Shown: piece after piece, positions 32,340-44,156 of the stretch | Layout of the letters: the number at the start of each line of letters is the position of its first letter | How positions within the stretch are numbered: the stretch's first letter is position 1 | From: Diabrotica undecimpunctata | Taxonomy: Eukaryota > Arthropoda > Insecta > Coleoptera > Chrysomelidae | Assembly (NCBI RefSeq): GCF_040954645.1 | Contig: NC_092811.1 | Coordinates: 124,641,411-124,705,410, forward strand | Direction of reading: 5' to 3' | Length of the DNA stretch: 64,000 bases | Position numbers and translations under genes: made by a program | The notes under the pieces: model-generated | What the model was told of the DNA's origin: nothing | The model's database searches: none | Seen by the model: only the letters and a program-made list of their open reading frames with translations

Positions 32340-33148
32340 CGGATTCATTCACCTTTTACTTTGATATGTAACAAGTGCAGCTCCTTCCACGAATACCTAT
32401 TAATGATGCTTTTTATGCTCAGCAAGTAAGTTTTTACGGAAGATATGGTTGGACGAGGATCGATGGAAGTATCATCTGCTTTACTTTGTCATCTGGATTC
32501 ATTAAATCTTAAAAAAATGTTCGTTTATTGTGACGAATGTGGAGGGCAAAATAAAAACTCCCATGTTATCCATGCCTTCCACTATAAGTTGAAGAAAAAA
32601 TCGCCTGAAAACTTAACTAAAATTCATCTTACATTTCCTGTTAGAGGTCACAACTTCTTACCAACTGTCAGAGTATTTGGGCGCGTTGAAAATGCCTTAA
32701 GAAAATGTGCTTCTCTAAAGACAAAAGAAGAATATGAAATAATTTACCGCTCTTTTGGAGCTGTAAAAAGCCTTTCATCTGACTGGATTTTGTATGATGG
32801 AAAAATTGATAAAATATCAGATGTTAAAAATTACATTGAAGAAAAATCATCCTTGACCAATAACCATTACTTGCTTTGAACACTTTAAGTTCAAAAGTAA
32901 CCCTTAAGTTCCTAAAACGTTTCTTAAGAACGGTAAAAAAGACTCACAGTTGACAATAGAAACCGCGAGATTATTAAGACCACTAAAAAAAATCGTTAAA
33001 ATATTTACTGATACAAGAATTTGGAAATACGTGGAAGTAAAAGAAGACCCTAAATGGTAAAAGGACATTCTAGAAGATGACACTGTTACTGAAGGTGATG
33101 AACTGGAAAAGGAATGGAAAGAAGATGATATAGACCTACATATTTGAG
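32340..33148 (+). pseudogene. Second Sola-like transposase relic, different subfamily
   Basis: An upstream stretch near 32375-32450 reads LPRIPINDAFYAQQVSFYGR-like sequence, then the open frame from 32445 has MVGRGSMEVSSALLCHLDSL, FVYCDECGGQNKN and IHLTFPVRGHNFLPTVRVFG. These align in order with WDES/ANEIAS, LWIDNCYGQNKN and GHTHMEAD of the element at 3884-5763, but the last block belongs to the GHxFLPxDxxFG type, hence another subfamily. After a stop at 32877-32879 a C-terminal acidic tail (EGDELEKEWKEDDIDLHI) ends at about 33148. No terminal inverted repeats were found around it. Confidence 0.6.
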
Positions 33149-34456
33149 AAGCTTTGTTTTATAAATAAATAATAGTATTTTCATATACTGGTGTTTTTTC
33201 TTTTATTTTTGCACTAATAATTGTATATTTCTCCAAGTGAATGTAAAATATATTATTAAAACCATATTTTTGCTTGTCTTCGACAGAGCTTCAAATAGTG
33301 GGAGAATTTGCGGTTAACTCTTTTAGCGGACCATACAAGTCAAAACTTTCATCCCTAATCCAAAATAATCGCAAATTTTTAAATCTACCATAGTAGTTAT
33401 TATAGAGTAAATCGTTGGTTATACATATATTAATTTCCATTCAAATAACACTTATTCCAACTAATACAGTGAAAAATATTTTATTGTGGATTATGAAAAC
33501 CGTTTCATTCATTTCAGCGATTTATTGTAAAGTCCTAGTTTCACGCTGCTGTTATAATGAATTGGGAACATTTCAAGCCTTGGAAAGCTAACAAAGATGT
33601 ATGATTTAATGCACAAAAGTTGTATACAGCGACCAGAGAAGGAAAAGGAGAAAATAGAAATAAAATTGTTTTCCTTGGACCTGCAGTGTTATATTCCACA
33701 CGAGATTTTCTTTTAAAAGAAAAATTAAATGAACAATGGCGGAAAACCTGTATAAGTTCCGTTTTTAACATATTTTTTTTTCTATCAAACAAAGCTATTG
33801 GTGATTATTTTAATTTACTTCCTAGTAAATGTTTAAAACATTAATTCAGAATATTTATCATGCATTTCTAAACGGAGTATAATTTTTTTATTATAATTTT
33901 CGTTGATTTTTCCCCTGGTAATATCGTTTTGTTGTTTTATTTTTAACAGAAAACTGTACATATAGGAGCAAAATTGCCTTCAAATATTACCATTTTAACA
34001 TTTCCCAATAGCTATTTATGATTTCTACGGTTAGGCAAAACTCATTACAATAAAAATTTGATCCTGTTGATCTGTTAAAAATAATCGTTTGGATGAAAAG
34101 TCGGAATTACTATTATTTTTAAATCTCTCGCATTAGTTCACTGTCATTTTGTTTGAAATTTCCGGCATTGATAACTCTGAAAAACTATGAATTTTAAATT
34201 AAAGTATATTCATTTTAAATATAAAATATTTTGGTCGAAAAAACACAAATTCCAATTTTAAAATGATCTCTTTTTTATGAAGCAAACGGCTGAAAGTGGG
34301 TTTAGTTCAAATTATATCTTTGATGGGTAATAAAAATTGTATTTTGACATATTAACTGTATTAAAAAAATGGTTATTCAGTGTATAATAGTGTAGGCATC
34401 ATTTCCTTTGCGTTGATCTCTTTCATAGTTACATTTTTCTACATATTCACAGTTAG
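33149..34456. other. No recognisable gene
   Basis: AT-rich sequence with two small overlapping frames around 33541-33844 that have no recognisable domain. It may hold the 3' terminus of the Sola-like relic. Confidence 0.4.
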
Positions 34457-34458
34457 TA

Positions 34459-37169
34459 GGGGAGAGTAGTACACAATGAGACATGGTACACAATAAGACA
34501 ATCTAATAATTTTTCAAATTTACCGCCATGATTCAATTCTACAGTCAACATTATCACAGAAATGTCATTTTACAGCGCCAGTCAAAATACCATCATTTCA
34601 TTCGTCACCTTGTGAAAGTTACACTGATATACTGTTTAATTAAGGTAAGAAGTTACGTTTTATATAGTTTTGTTGACTTTTTATTGAAACTTATTGTTGA
34701 TTTGTCTCAATTTGCAAGTGCATGAATAAAATACTACAGTTAAGTTGGGCTAACCTCCAATAGTCGTGTTTCAAAACTAAAACAAATATGATTATTTGCA
34801 TTTGTTTACAATAATGCTACTTGGTACACAATGACACACTGGGTGATAGTATACAATGAGCTTGTCCCATTGTGTACTTCTAAAGTTTGTACCAAGTGTG
34901 TATACTATAATAATATGTTGTATAGGTAGAATAAAAGTTTATTATGTTTGTTACTGATATAGTGCGCAAAGAAAAACCAATGAGTCGAGCGACATTTAGC
35001 TCCGATGATATGGCAAGTGCTGTACAAGATGTTTTGGACGAAAAATCATTGGGAACTGCTACCATTAAACACGGAGTAAAATTTTAGACCTTACAAAGAT
35101 ATATATCTCAAAAAACGTACTAATCCAGAGACAATTCCTTTGTGTGATAATATCAAAACATGTAGCAAAATGAGCTACGGATTAACAACCATTCAAGTAC
35201 AAAATGTAGCATATAATATGGCGATTAAAAACAATATTCCAGTTTTAGCAAATTGGATCAAGGATAAAATAGCTGGACTCCAATGTTCCGTTAATTTTTT
35301 AATAGGCGTGGGAACCTCAGTATACGTCAACCAGAGGGTTGCAGTTTATCAAGATTAACATAATTTATTCCACACATTGTCAAGAAGTTCTTCGACAATT
35401 TACATACCGTTTATTCTATATGTCGTGGTGGGGAAAGGTGTAAAACAGTTGAATAGTTGTACTAGCAGTGAAAGGGTTACTCTTATTACCACATGTGTCA
35501 TTGTATGTGCGAAGGGTACGTTTCTGTCATGGACTTTCCAAGGAATATTATAAGGAACATATGACATAAGGGTCTCCATCTTTTACACTGGGTTTGGCAA
35601 ATCCAAGTGGATGGATGAATATCTAGCTGTTTGTCGACGTTATTAAACACTTCATCAAGTTTGGCAACAGTTCAATTGAAAACTCTTCCATACTGATCTA
35701 CGACAAATCACGAGAGTTACGTACCATATTACGTTGTTAAACTGGCAAAGGATAATCGTGTAATCATACTGACTCTGCCTCCTTATTGTAGTAACAAACT
35801 GCAACCCCTTGATGTTTCAATTTTTGCTTCCTTAAGAGCGTATTACAAGACCGTTATAGACTCATGGTTGCTGAGCCATCCTGGTAAACATATTTCAATA
35901 TACCAGATAGCACAATGTGTGAAAGAGGCATATATGAAAGTATTAACACCTACTAATATTCTGTCAGGTTTTAATAAAACGGGAATTTTTGCTCTTAATA
36001 GAGATATTTTTTCTGAAGCTAACTTTATTGGAAGTTCTGTAACTGATAGACCAAATAAAACTGAAAAGTCAAATTCACAACCAGAGTCGACAGAAATGTC
36101 TATTGTGATTTCCAAGTGATCAATTTATATCATCCTTATCGAAGACACCTGAAAAATCGATAATGTCTCAAAACTCTAAGTCAGTGGTATCTTCAGCGAA
36201 TTCAAGTTCGTTCATCTCCCCTTACGAGTTAAAGGATTTTCAAAAGCAGAAAGGAGAAAAGACAAGCAAAACTAAAGAGTACAATTTTAACTTACACAAC
36301 TGACTTGGATCGGTTAAAACTACAAGAGCAACCAAAAAATGACTCCTCATAATAATAAACGAATTTAAAAGGTAAATTTAAATGAGGTCAACAGCTTAAC
36401 ACGAGAACAGAAAAAAAAAATAAAAGAACTGATAGCACTTCATCTGGGGAGAGTAAAGAACTAATCAATTATGATGATTCTTCTGGTGACAAATGTGAAA
36501 ATTTACAATTAAAAGACGGTTATAGCATTGGTGCTAGTACAGAAACTTACAATTATAGTTTTGTATTGGTGAAATTTAAAAACAATATATTTTATGTTGT
36601 TAAAGTTCTCAAGACATTATACAAGAATGAATAACAAGTTTCCTTTTTAAGAAGAAGTGGTAAATTTCAAGGTTGCTTTATTTTTCCTTTAGTTGAAGAC
36701 ATTGCTGCAGTAGCAAGGTCAGGTTGTATAAATTTACCAAAGCCAAAAAATGTACATCAACAAAACAAACGTCTTGCATTATATTTCAAATTTTATGTGA
36801 AGTTTGACAGTATTAGATCCGTTTTCTTGAAATGAAAGAAACTTTTCTTTCATTTCAGTTTTTTATTTTACCTTTAAAATTTCTATTTTCAATAATAAAA
36901 ACTACTATATGTATTTACTTTAACAAAATATCAAAATAATACCACTTGAGTCATTGTGTACCACAAATGGTACTCACTGAGACGGATGTACATGGTTAGA
37001 AAAATAATCATAGATTTTGTTTTTTCACTCATGAGGGAATATTTATTTTAGATTATATTGAGCAAAGAATTATATTGATGCCTGGTTAACTTAGTTTATA
37101 GACAAATTCAAAAATGTTAATTTAAGAAATAAAAATGTACTTTTTGTCTCATTGAGTACTACCTTCTCC
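34459..37169 (+). mobile_element. pogo-like DNA transposon
   Basis: TA flanks both ends. The left end starts GGGGAGAGTAGTACACAATG and the right end, inverted, starts GGAGAAGGTAGTACTCAATG, imperfect repeats of about 27 bp. Motifs resembling CATTGTGTAC recur inside both ends (for example at about 34866 and 36952). The interior has a broken DDE_1 transposase on the plus strand. A similar isolated end is at 49318-49338. Confidence 0.82.
34960..36120 (+). pseudogene. pogo-like transposase (psq HTH, DDE_1), degenerate
   Basis: The N-terminal HTH reads FSSDDMASAVQDVLDEKSLG, then HGVKF, a stop, and TLQRYISQKT, matching the psq-type helix-turn-helix. From 35140 the second DNA-binding part reads MSYGLTTIQVQNVAYNMAIK and IPVLANWIKDKIAG. 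The catalytic core is fragmentary: SSERVTLITTCVIVCAKGT, LGLANPSGWMDE, SSILIYDKSREL (the Asp of the second catalytic block kept) and TLPPYCSNKLQPLDVSIFAS. The end reads SHPGKHISIYQIAQCVKEAY and LSGFNKTGIFALNRDIFSEA before a stop at 36119. At least six lesions. The order is that of pogo/jerky-type transposases of insects. Confidence 0.8.
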
Positions 37170-37639
37170 TAAGTGTCTGCATTTACATTGCATTGGAACA
37201 TCCTGTAAATAGTAAATTATTACTGACTAAAAATTTGATTTAATGCTTCAAATATCTATTGGGCCGATAAGTAACCTTTTTCGCCGATGAGGGCGGTGCT
37301 CTAAAAAAACTTTAGTTCTAGAAAGTCTAAACATTTTCAAGGCATATATAGGTATGTCAAATTTTAGCGCAATGCAACTAATAATATATTTTTGACAGCT
37401 GAAAGTTGACTTGTTTTGAAGAATGATGGATATGGAGAAAAACGATTTTAGATCTCTCATTAAACACTTAAAGAAACAAAAGAAAAGGCGAATACGTATT
37501 ATGGCTCTAATACTCCTGTAACGTTAGTCACTTATATAATCCAAACATTGTAATTATAGTTTAAAAATAAATAAATAGTCATTATAATCACTAAGAGATA
37601 GACAATTTCGATTTCCTACCGAGTAGATACTTCAAATTC

Positions 37640-38228
37640 TTCGATTTTGTAGTATGTTTTGCGAGAATACGCACATTTGGAAGATATGACGCTGCATCGA
37701 ATGATACCGACAACTTACAGAAGCTATAGAAATAGGCAGCGGAATAAGACAAGGGGATTCATTGAGCCCCATGCTATTTAATTTGATCATGGATGAAACC
37801 ATCAAAAGCGTTAACAAAGAAGATGATACAGAATGGGTAACAAAGAAATAAAAATAGTCTGTTAGGCAGACGACGCAATATTGATAGCCCAACATGAAGA
37901 TAGTCTGCAAAGACTGGTCCACAGATTTAATATAAGAGCAAAAGAATTTAATATGACAATCTTATCTTAGAAAACTAAAACAATAGTAATCAGCAAAGAA
38001 CCAACCAGATGTAAAATAGAAATTGATGACATCAGTATTGAACAAGTAATGGAAATAAAATAACTGGGAATTAGCTATGGAGACCTGAACAAAAAAGTGA
38101 GAGATCAAGTACAAAAACCAAATAGACTATCAGGATGCCTTAATAACACTATATGGCAAAACAGACACAATAACACTGAGATGAAGTCAAGAATTTATAA
38201 AGCCAATGTAAGACCAATAATGACATAT
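37640..38228 (+). mobile_element. RTE-like LINE (group beta) scrap in the mariner
   Basis: Block B reads IGSGIRQGDSLSPMLFNLIM at 37733-37795. Subsequent frames give RQTTQY and then KEPTRCKIEIDDISIEQVME, VRDQVQKPNRLSGCLNNTIW and VRPIMTY near 38210. The sequence is a close relative of 26836-27543 on the opposite strand. Neither end shows a clear duplication, though it stops exactly where mariner coding (GKVMATVFWD) resumes. Confidence 0.7.
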
Positions 38229-38360
38229 TGGCCAGGCCAAGACTGGCTGAATGGGTCGGAAAGGTTATGGCCACTGTATTTTGGGATTGCAAAGGAATAA
38301 TTTTAATTGACTCGAGAAATGTAAAACCATCAATATTCAATATTAATATGTATTATTGGA

Positions 38361-40620
38361 CTCAAGAGACAAGAAAACTAAGATCCATTATTGACTACAT
38401 TATCATGAACCACAAAAGCTCCATCAAAGTGAAAGACACCAGAGTGAAAAGGGGGGCAGAGTGTGGAACAGATCACAAACTTGTGGTGGCATGGATGGAA
38501 TTCCCCTATATCTGGACAAAACAAAAACATACATCGATTGTTACAACGGGAACGACAATAAACGAAAAGAGGCTCAAATTACATCTATTGCAGGAAGAAT
38601 CAATAAAAGATTTATACAAAAGAAGACTAGACCAAAAACTAGAAGAATTCAGATATGACACGTTAGATGAAATGCATGAACACATAAAAACCTGCCTGAT
38701 TTCAGCGGCCTTAGAAGCTTTTGGAGAAGACGACCAAAGGAACACCCATCAGAATATCAAATTAAGGGAAGACACATTGAAATGCATAAAATAAAAGAAA
38801 AAAACTACACATAAAATACCTAAACACCAAAAAACAGGAAGACTTAGACCTATATAGAGCGAAAAACAGAGAGGTAAAGAAAAGAGTAACAAATGAAAAG
38901 AACGAACGATGGGAACAAGCATGCACAGAGATAGAACGACATATCGAAGGAACGAGAAATTCAGAATCATGGCGAATATTAAAAGCACTTCAACGAAATA
39001 AGACAGAGAAAACCCAGATCGGCAAAATTAGTGAAAACGAGTGGCAAGAATACTACGTAGAACTACTTACAGAAAACCGTCCCCAATTTCAGGAAGAGAA
39101 TATAGAACATGCAGGAAATGGGGCATGCGACCAGATAGAAATAAGCCTGGCAGAAGTTAAGAGAGCAATCAAAACATTGAAGAACAAAAAAGCCAAAGGA
39201 CCCGGAGGAATACCAAACGAACTAATTAAAAACGGAACGGAAAAGTTATTCCGCATGCTACATAGAATGTTCGAAAGAGGACTAAATGGAGAAGAAATAC
39301 CTGCGGAATGGACACAAGCATACATCACATCCATACATAAGAAAGGAAACAGGAAAAAATGTGAAAACTATAGAGGAATTAGTATAATATCGTCGGTAGG
39401 TAGACTTTACGGGAAAATTATTAAGGAAAAACTAGAAACTGAAATAATAGGAAAAATTGGAGAAGACCAAGCAGGGTTCACAGTAGGAAAATCATGCCTA
39501 GATCATACGTACACATTAGAACAACTGATAGAGAAGAAAATGGCAAAAGGTAGACCGGTCCATCTGGCCTTTGTTGATCTAAAGAAAGCATATGACTCAA
39601 TACCTAGAGTCAAATTATGGGAAGCAATGAATGATCTCGGAATCCGACAAACACTAATAAAAGCAGTTAAAGCACTATACAAAGAAAACAAAGTAGCTAT
39701 TAAATGTGGAAATAAAGCCTACAATCCATTTAAGACGACAAAAGGACTTCTACAAGGCTGTGCTACGTCCCCTACTCTGTTTAAAATATTCTTGGAAAAG
39801 ACACTCAAACCATGGAGGAGAAAGTGCGAAGGAATGGGCATACCAGTAAGAGACGAATACCTATACACCTTAAGTTTTGCCGACGATCAAGTAGTCATCG
39901 CACAAGATGAAGAAGATCTCAGCTTTATGCTCAGAAAACTAGAAGAAGAATATAAAAACAACGGAATGGAAATAAACTTAGAGAAAACCGAATACCTAAC
40001 AACAGAAAACAAGAATATGAGAAACCTAGAGATAGACGAGAGAAGACAAATAAATGGAACAGATAAATTCAAGTATTTAGGAACCATAATATCGAACCAG
40101 GGAACAACAGAAGAAGATATAAACAACAGACTGAGACAAACAAGAAACTGTATAAAACAACTAAACTCAGTGTTGTGGGATAAGAACATTACGATAAAGA
40201 TAAAAAAGAGAATATATAATACCCTGACAAGAAGTATCCTGACATATGGGTCCGAAAACTGGACAATAAACAAGAGAAATAGAGGTAGAATAAGAGCAGT
40301 AGAAATGGAGTTCCTGAGGAGAAGCTGTAGACTTACAAAAAGAGACAGAATTGAAAACGCAGAGATTAAGCGGAGAATGGGAGTGCAATCAGACATAATC
40401 GACTATATAGAGGAGAAGAGACTATCCTGGTACGGCCACGTCAGAAGAGCGGACAGAGGACGCTGGATAAACAAAATCACATAATGGAGCCTGATTGGAA
40501 GAAGAAAGAGAGGAAGACCCCGAAGTTCATTCAGAGATGAAATCGACGAGGCTATGGAGAAAAGAACCCTGCGAGAGGAGACTGGAATGACAGGGAAAAT
40601 TGGAAAAACAGTTGAGTGAA
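38361..40620 (+). pseudogene. RTE-like endonuclease end and reverse transcriptase
   Basis: The endonuclease end reads LRSIIDYIIMNH and GAECGTDHKLVVAWM (the DYI and SDH-like TDH blocks), open to 38794. After a gap with shifts, a 435-residue frame 39177-40484 carries NKKAKGPGGIPNELIKNG, ITSIHKKGNRKKCENYRGIS, DQAGFTVGKSCLDHTYTLEQ, HLAFVDLKKAYDSIPRVKLW (block A), TTKGLLQGCATSPTLFKIFL (block B with RQG replaced by LQG) and LYTLSFADDQVVIAQDEEDL (block C intact). The frame ends at a TAA at 40482-40484, and the final RRKRGRPRSSFRDEIDE follows. The polymerase core is undamaged, an indication of recent insertion, but the 5' end is lost. Confidence 0.88.
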
Positions 40621-40659
40621 GGAAGACAGTGAAAACTGTGGAAATCCTTAGTAGTAGTA
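38361..40659 (+). mobile_element. RTE-like LINE (group delta) with 11-bp target duplication
   Basis: GTATTATTGGA is present at 38350-38360 and at 40660-40670. The element ends in a (TAG)n tail at 40650-40659. Removing it with one duplication copy lets the mariner reading run from GIILID through LEKCKTINIQY to QELSKKRP (one stop). It contains the last part of the endonuclease and a nearly open reverse transcriptase. Group delta has a second copy at 55170-56460. Confidence 0.9.
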
Positions 40660-41000
40660 GTATTATTGGAAGCGAAGCAGGAACTCAGTAAGAAACGTCC
40701 CACATGCAGAAGAAAAAAGTGTTGTTTCTCCAAGAAAATGCAGTGGGTCGCAAGTGTATTATGACAATGGTAAACATTCATAAGTTTGGCTTTAAATTGC
40801 GTTCTTATCCAGCTTATTCTCCTGATTTAACTCCCTCCGATTCTTCAAATCTAAAAACATTGCTCGTAAATAAAAAATTTAGCTCGAACGATGAGATTAT
40901 TGTCGAAACAAACGCCTATCTCGCAGAGCTTCAATTATTCATATTATTCGGACGTAAAATAAAAGAATTTTCTGGAAAAACATGTTTTTCATTTCAAAAG

Positions 41001-41708
41001 AGGCGACTTATCAGACTACCTAGTATTATAAAAATAATATTCCATCGGACCAGGACGAGGACTTTAAGTTATACTATTACTTCGAGTTGTAATATCAGAG
41101 GCTCAAATTTATTTGAATAATGTAGAGAAACTGTAATGCGATGACCGTAAAGTTTAAATAGGTCGGCTAGGGATACTTTACCCTTTGGAGAACTGATATG
41201 GCTCATTTATTAGGCTAGAAGGGAAGAGATATAACCGACTTCAAATTAGTATGCGATTTCAATAAAACTACGTGTATGGAAAGTGAGAAAATACAATGTT
41301 GATGATAAATACTATGCGTTGATGATCAAAATTCTTTTGAAAAGGTTTAACAATTACAAGTTAGGATAGTGTGGTTCAACCTTTTAGACGTTGCGGGCCG
41401 TATTAAATTTGAAATTATTATGAAGGTCCAGAGAACTCGACTCGTTCAAAACAAGTTTATTTTAAAAAATAATATACAAACGAAATTGTTTGGGAAAGTA
41501 TATACTATTTCTTTTCATATTTTTACTATTAATATTTCTGTTACGGTACTGTAATGTGATCTAATATAATGCTATGTATTCTAACGACTTTGGTAAAACA
41601 TATTGTTTCCGGTTATTTCGTAAAATTGCTTAACTGGTTGTCTCATGTATTATGTTTGAAGTACGGAGAATTTGACTCCTTTGTATTCTGTGTCACAAAT
41701 ATGCACAC
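41001..41708. other. No recognisable gene
   Basis: Left flank of the I-type LINE. AT-rich, no motif-bearing frame. The mariner right end would be expected here but was not found. Confidence 0.4.
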
Positions 41709-41721
41709 AAGTGTACGGTTT

Positions 41722-43786
41722 TTTTGTGGTAGATGTACAAAATACCTTAACCAGAAACAACTATTTAACAGGACTATTCTTGGATATTGAGGGAGCATAC
41801 GAATTAGTTTGCTTGTCAACTTTAAGAAATAAAATGGTTAATTTATTTCATATGCCAACCGCATTCGTGGATACAATAATTGGATTTTACACAAAGAGGA
41901 TCATCTATGTAAGAGATCATAATAACAAGCTAATTGGACCGCGATATAATTATCAAGGTATACCACAAGGCTCAGTTTTATCTCCAATCTTATTCAATAT
42001 ATACAGCTCTGACATACATAACATCCAAATAAATAACAGTTCATTCAAAATCGTACAGTATGCCGACGATTTCTGCATCTATACAGAAAACAAAAAATAT
42101 GAAACCTGTATACAAAGCCTTAGCAAAGTATGTGAATCCCTTTTTTCATGGTTCTTAGAGAATGGTCTCAATTTATCTATAGAAAAATCAGTAGTATCTA
42201 TCTTCACAAGACACAACATTCCTACAAATGAAAATATCATTCTGAACGATCAATGTTTTAAGCTTCAAAATCATGTCAAATATCTAGGCCTTATTTTGGA
42301 TAAGAAGTTAACTTGGAGACAACACATAGAGTACATGCTTGATAGATGTAACAAAGGCAGCAATTTCCTCAGAATGACAACTAAAACGAGGTGGGGTTGC
42401 GATGTAGAAACATCCTTGTTGTTTTATCGCGCATATATACGATCTATTCTAGATTACGGTGCTACTCTTTATGGTTCTGCCTCTAAGAACCTTTTAAGAA
42501 AAATCGACACGTTTCAAAATTCTATTATGAGGGTATGTTTGGGTGCTATGAGATCAACCCCTATACAACCCTTATATGTTGAAGCCGCTGAGCTACCCCT
42601 GGAAAATAGAAGAAATTTTTTAAGTGAAAAAAGCCTTCTTAAAATTCTATTAACTAACTCCCAGTTATTTTCAAGCGTCCGTCAACTTAACGAGTCAGAT
42701 CTTACAAACAAATATTGGGAGAAAAAACCTTCCCCGCCTTTATGCATGGCATTACAGAATAATCCTATTTTTTTCAAGAAATTGGACACGGTTGACAGAA
42801 GCTTAGACTACTATTCTTTATTCCACAGACCTCAGGTTATAATACCCACTTATAGTGAGAACACCATTATGAGTAGCAATCTTCTAATATCTCTATTGCA
42901 GGATTATAGGGAAGCCACAGTAATATACACGGACGCATCAAAAACAACAGAAGGGACTGAAAGCGCATACTTTTTACCTGCTACAAACGTAGAATTCAAG
43001 TATAAACTACCATATGAATTTTCAATCTTTTCAGCGGAATCAATAGCTATACTTGAAGCTCTAAAATATGTTAAAAACACCTGTAATAGACATATCTTAA
43101 TTCTGTCAGATTGCCTTTCAGTTTTGCAGAGCATAAAAAACATTGAATTACCCTCAACATTTAGCAACCCCTACATATTTGAAATAAAAGACCGATTGTA
43201 TCATTTATCATCGACTGGAGTCAACATAAAATTTATTTGGGTCAAAGCACATATTGGTCTCAAACACAATGAATATGTAGATCACTTGGCTAAAATGAGT
43301 GTAACAACTGGCTCTACGTTGAAATATATGCTTAACACACCAGATGTTACTACGATTTTCAAAAAAAATCAGCAACTTAGATAGAAAGAGCAATGGAAAC
43401 ATTACTGTTCTACAAACCATAAAAGGTATACCTCTTTCCAACCAACTCTACCTCAAACAACCTGGTTTCAGAATTTCAAAGCTCCTCGTAAATATATTAC
43501 TACTATAAATCGAATACGCTTTGGACATGCATGCTACCCATGCCATTTATTTAAAATTAAAGTCATCGATGATGATAGTTGCAAACATTGCGGCAAGCTA
43601 GGTGACCTCGATCACATCTTCTTTGAATGTCCTAAATTTATTCAGCATTCAAACTCCCTGTATACAAAATTAACTAAATGCAATACATACGCTCCATATA
43701 ATATACAGTCTTTGTTAGCCATAGGTTCTGTAACAATATATAATTTAATTATAGAATTTTTGTCAGACACATGCATAGCTTTATAA
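41722..43786 (+). pseudogene. I-type LINE reverse transcriptase, RNase H, CCHC tail
   Basis: Reverse transcriptase blocks: LTGLFLDIEGAYELVCLST (A, 41770), QGIPQGSVLSPILFNIYSSD (B, about 41955-42015), VQYADDFCIYTENK (C, about 42055-42095), HVKYLGLILDKKLTWRQHIE. RNase H: ATVIYTDASKTTEG (42916), FSIFSAESIAILEALKY, ILILSDCLSVLQSI and FIWVKAHIGLKHNEYVDHLA (43235-43290). A TAG at 43382-43384 interrupts; in the same frame the tail continues with TINRIRFGHACYPCHLF and CKHCGKLGDLDHIFFEC, stopping at 43784-43786. All catalytic residues are present. The lack of the endonuclease and the first RT blocks is due to 5' truncation. Confidence 0.9.
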
Positions 43787-44111
43787 ATCTGGTACTCGTT
43801 CATGAAAATTTTCATGAGCGTGTATAGGATTAGACTTGTACCCTTTGTTTATCCTATATGTAACAATACCTTATCCGTAGTCCAGTATTGTTTGTCTGTT
43901 ACAATAAATGTCTTGACGGACCCCTAGACGAGAAGCGAGTGTCCTTGTATTTCCCTTCGACGTGTTCTTCTATTAATTATTCGTCTATTTCGTTTTAGGG
44001 ATATCGCTGTGCATTTGTCTGAGAGAAATAATCTGTACTTATCTGTGTATACTTTTTTAAGGAATATATTATAACCTTTCGAGACTGGCTAAATGACGAA
44101 AGTCAATGCCA

Positions 44112-44143
<32 letters not shown>
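41722..44143 (+). mobile_element. I-type LINE with poly(A) and 13-bp target duplication
   Basis: AAGTGTACGGTTT occurs at 41709-41721 and 44144-44156. The element starts within the reverse transcriptase and ends in about 33 A residues. Coding reaches 43786 with a single in-frame stop. The 3' UTR of about 330 bp includes the palindrome CATGAAAATTTTCATG at 43801-43816, which could fold near the 3' end. 5' truncation with poly(A) and duplication is textbook target-primed insertion. Confidence 0.92.
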
Positions 44144-44147
<4 letters not shown>

Positions 44148-44156
44148 GTACGGTTT

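Larger units (their letters stand above)
37259..41000 (+). mobile_element. mariner element carrying two LINE inserts
   Basis: A TA at 37257-37258 precedes the end TTGGGCCGATAAGTAACC. Transposase pieces in order: MEKNDFRSLIKH (37432-37467), KVMATVFWDCKGIILID (38258-38308), then, after removal of a LINE, LEKCKTINIQY and LLEAKQELSKKRP, and from 40707 KKKVLFLQENA, KLRSYPAYSPDLTPSD and KKFSSNDEIIVETNAYLAEL. The missing N-terminal half is replaced by other sequence and a second LINE scrap. The right end could not be found. Dead. Confidence 0.75.

Noticed and set aside
39887..40396. Long minus-strand, hydrophobic-looking frame opposite a reverse transcriptase
   Set aside because: It is the antisense shadow of the open frame 39177-40484; AT-rich, Lys/Asn/Glu-rich coding gives Phe/Leu/Ser-rich antisense. 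Similar shadows at 25-25.4 kb, 26.7-27.0 kb, 38.5-38.9 kb, 52.7-53.5 kb and 56.0-56.4 kb were also left out.
44113..44145. Long A run as an assembly artefact
   Set aside because: It directly follows a LINE 3' UTR and precedes an exact target duplication, so it is a genuine poly(A) tail, although its exact length may be unreliable.
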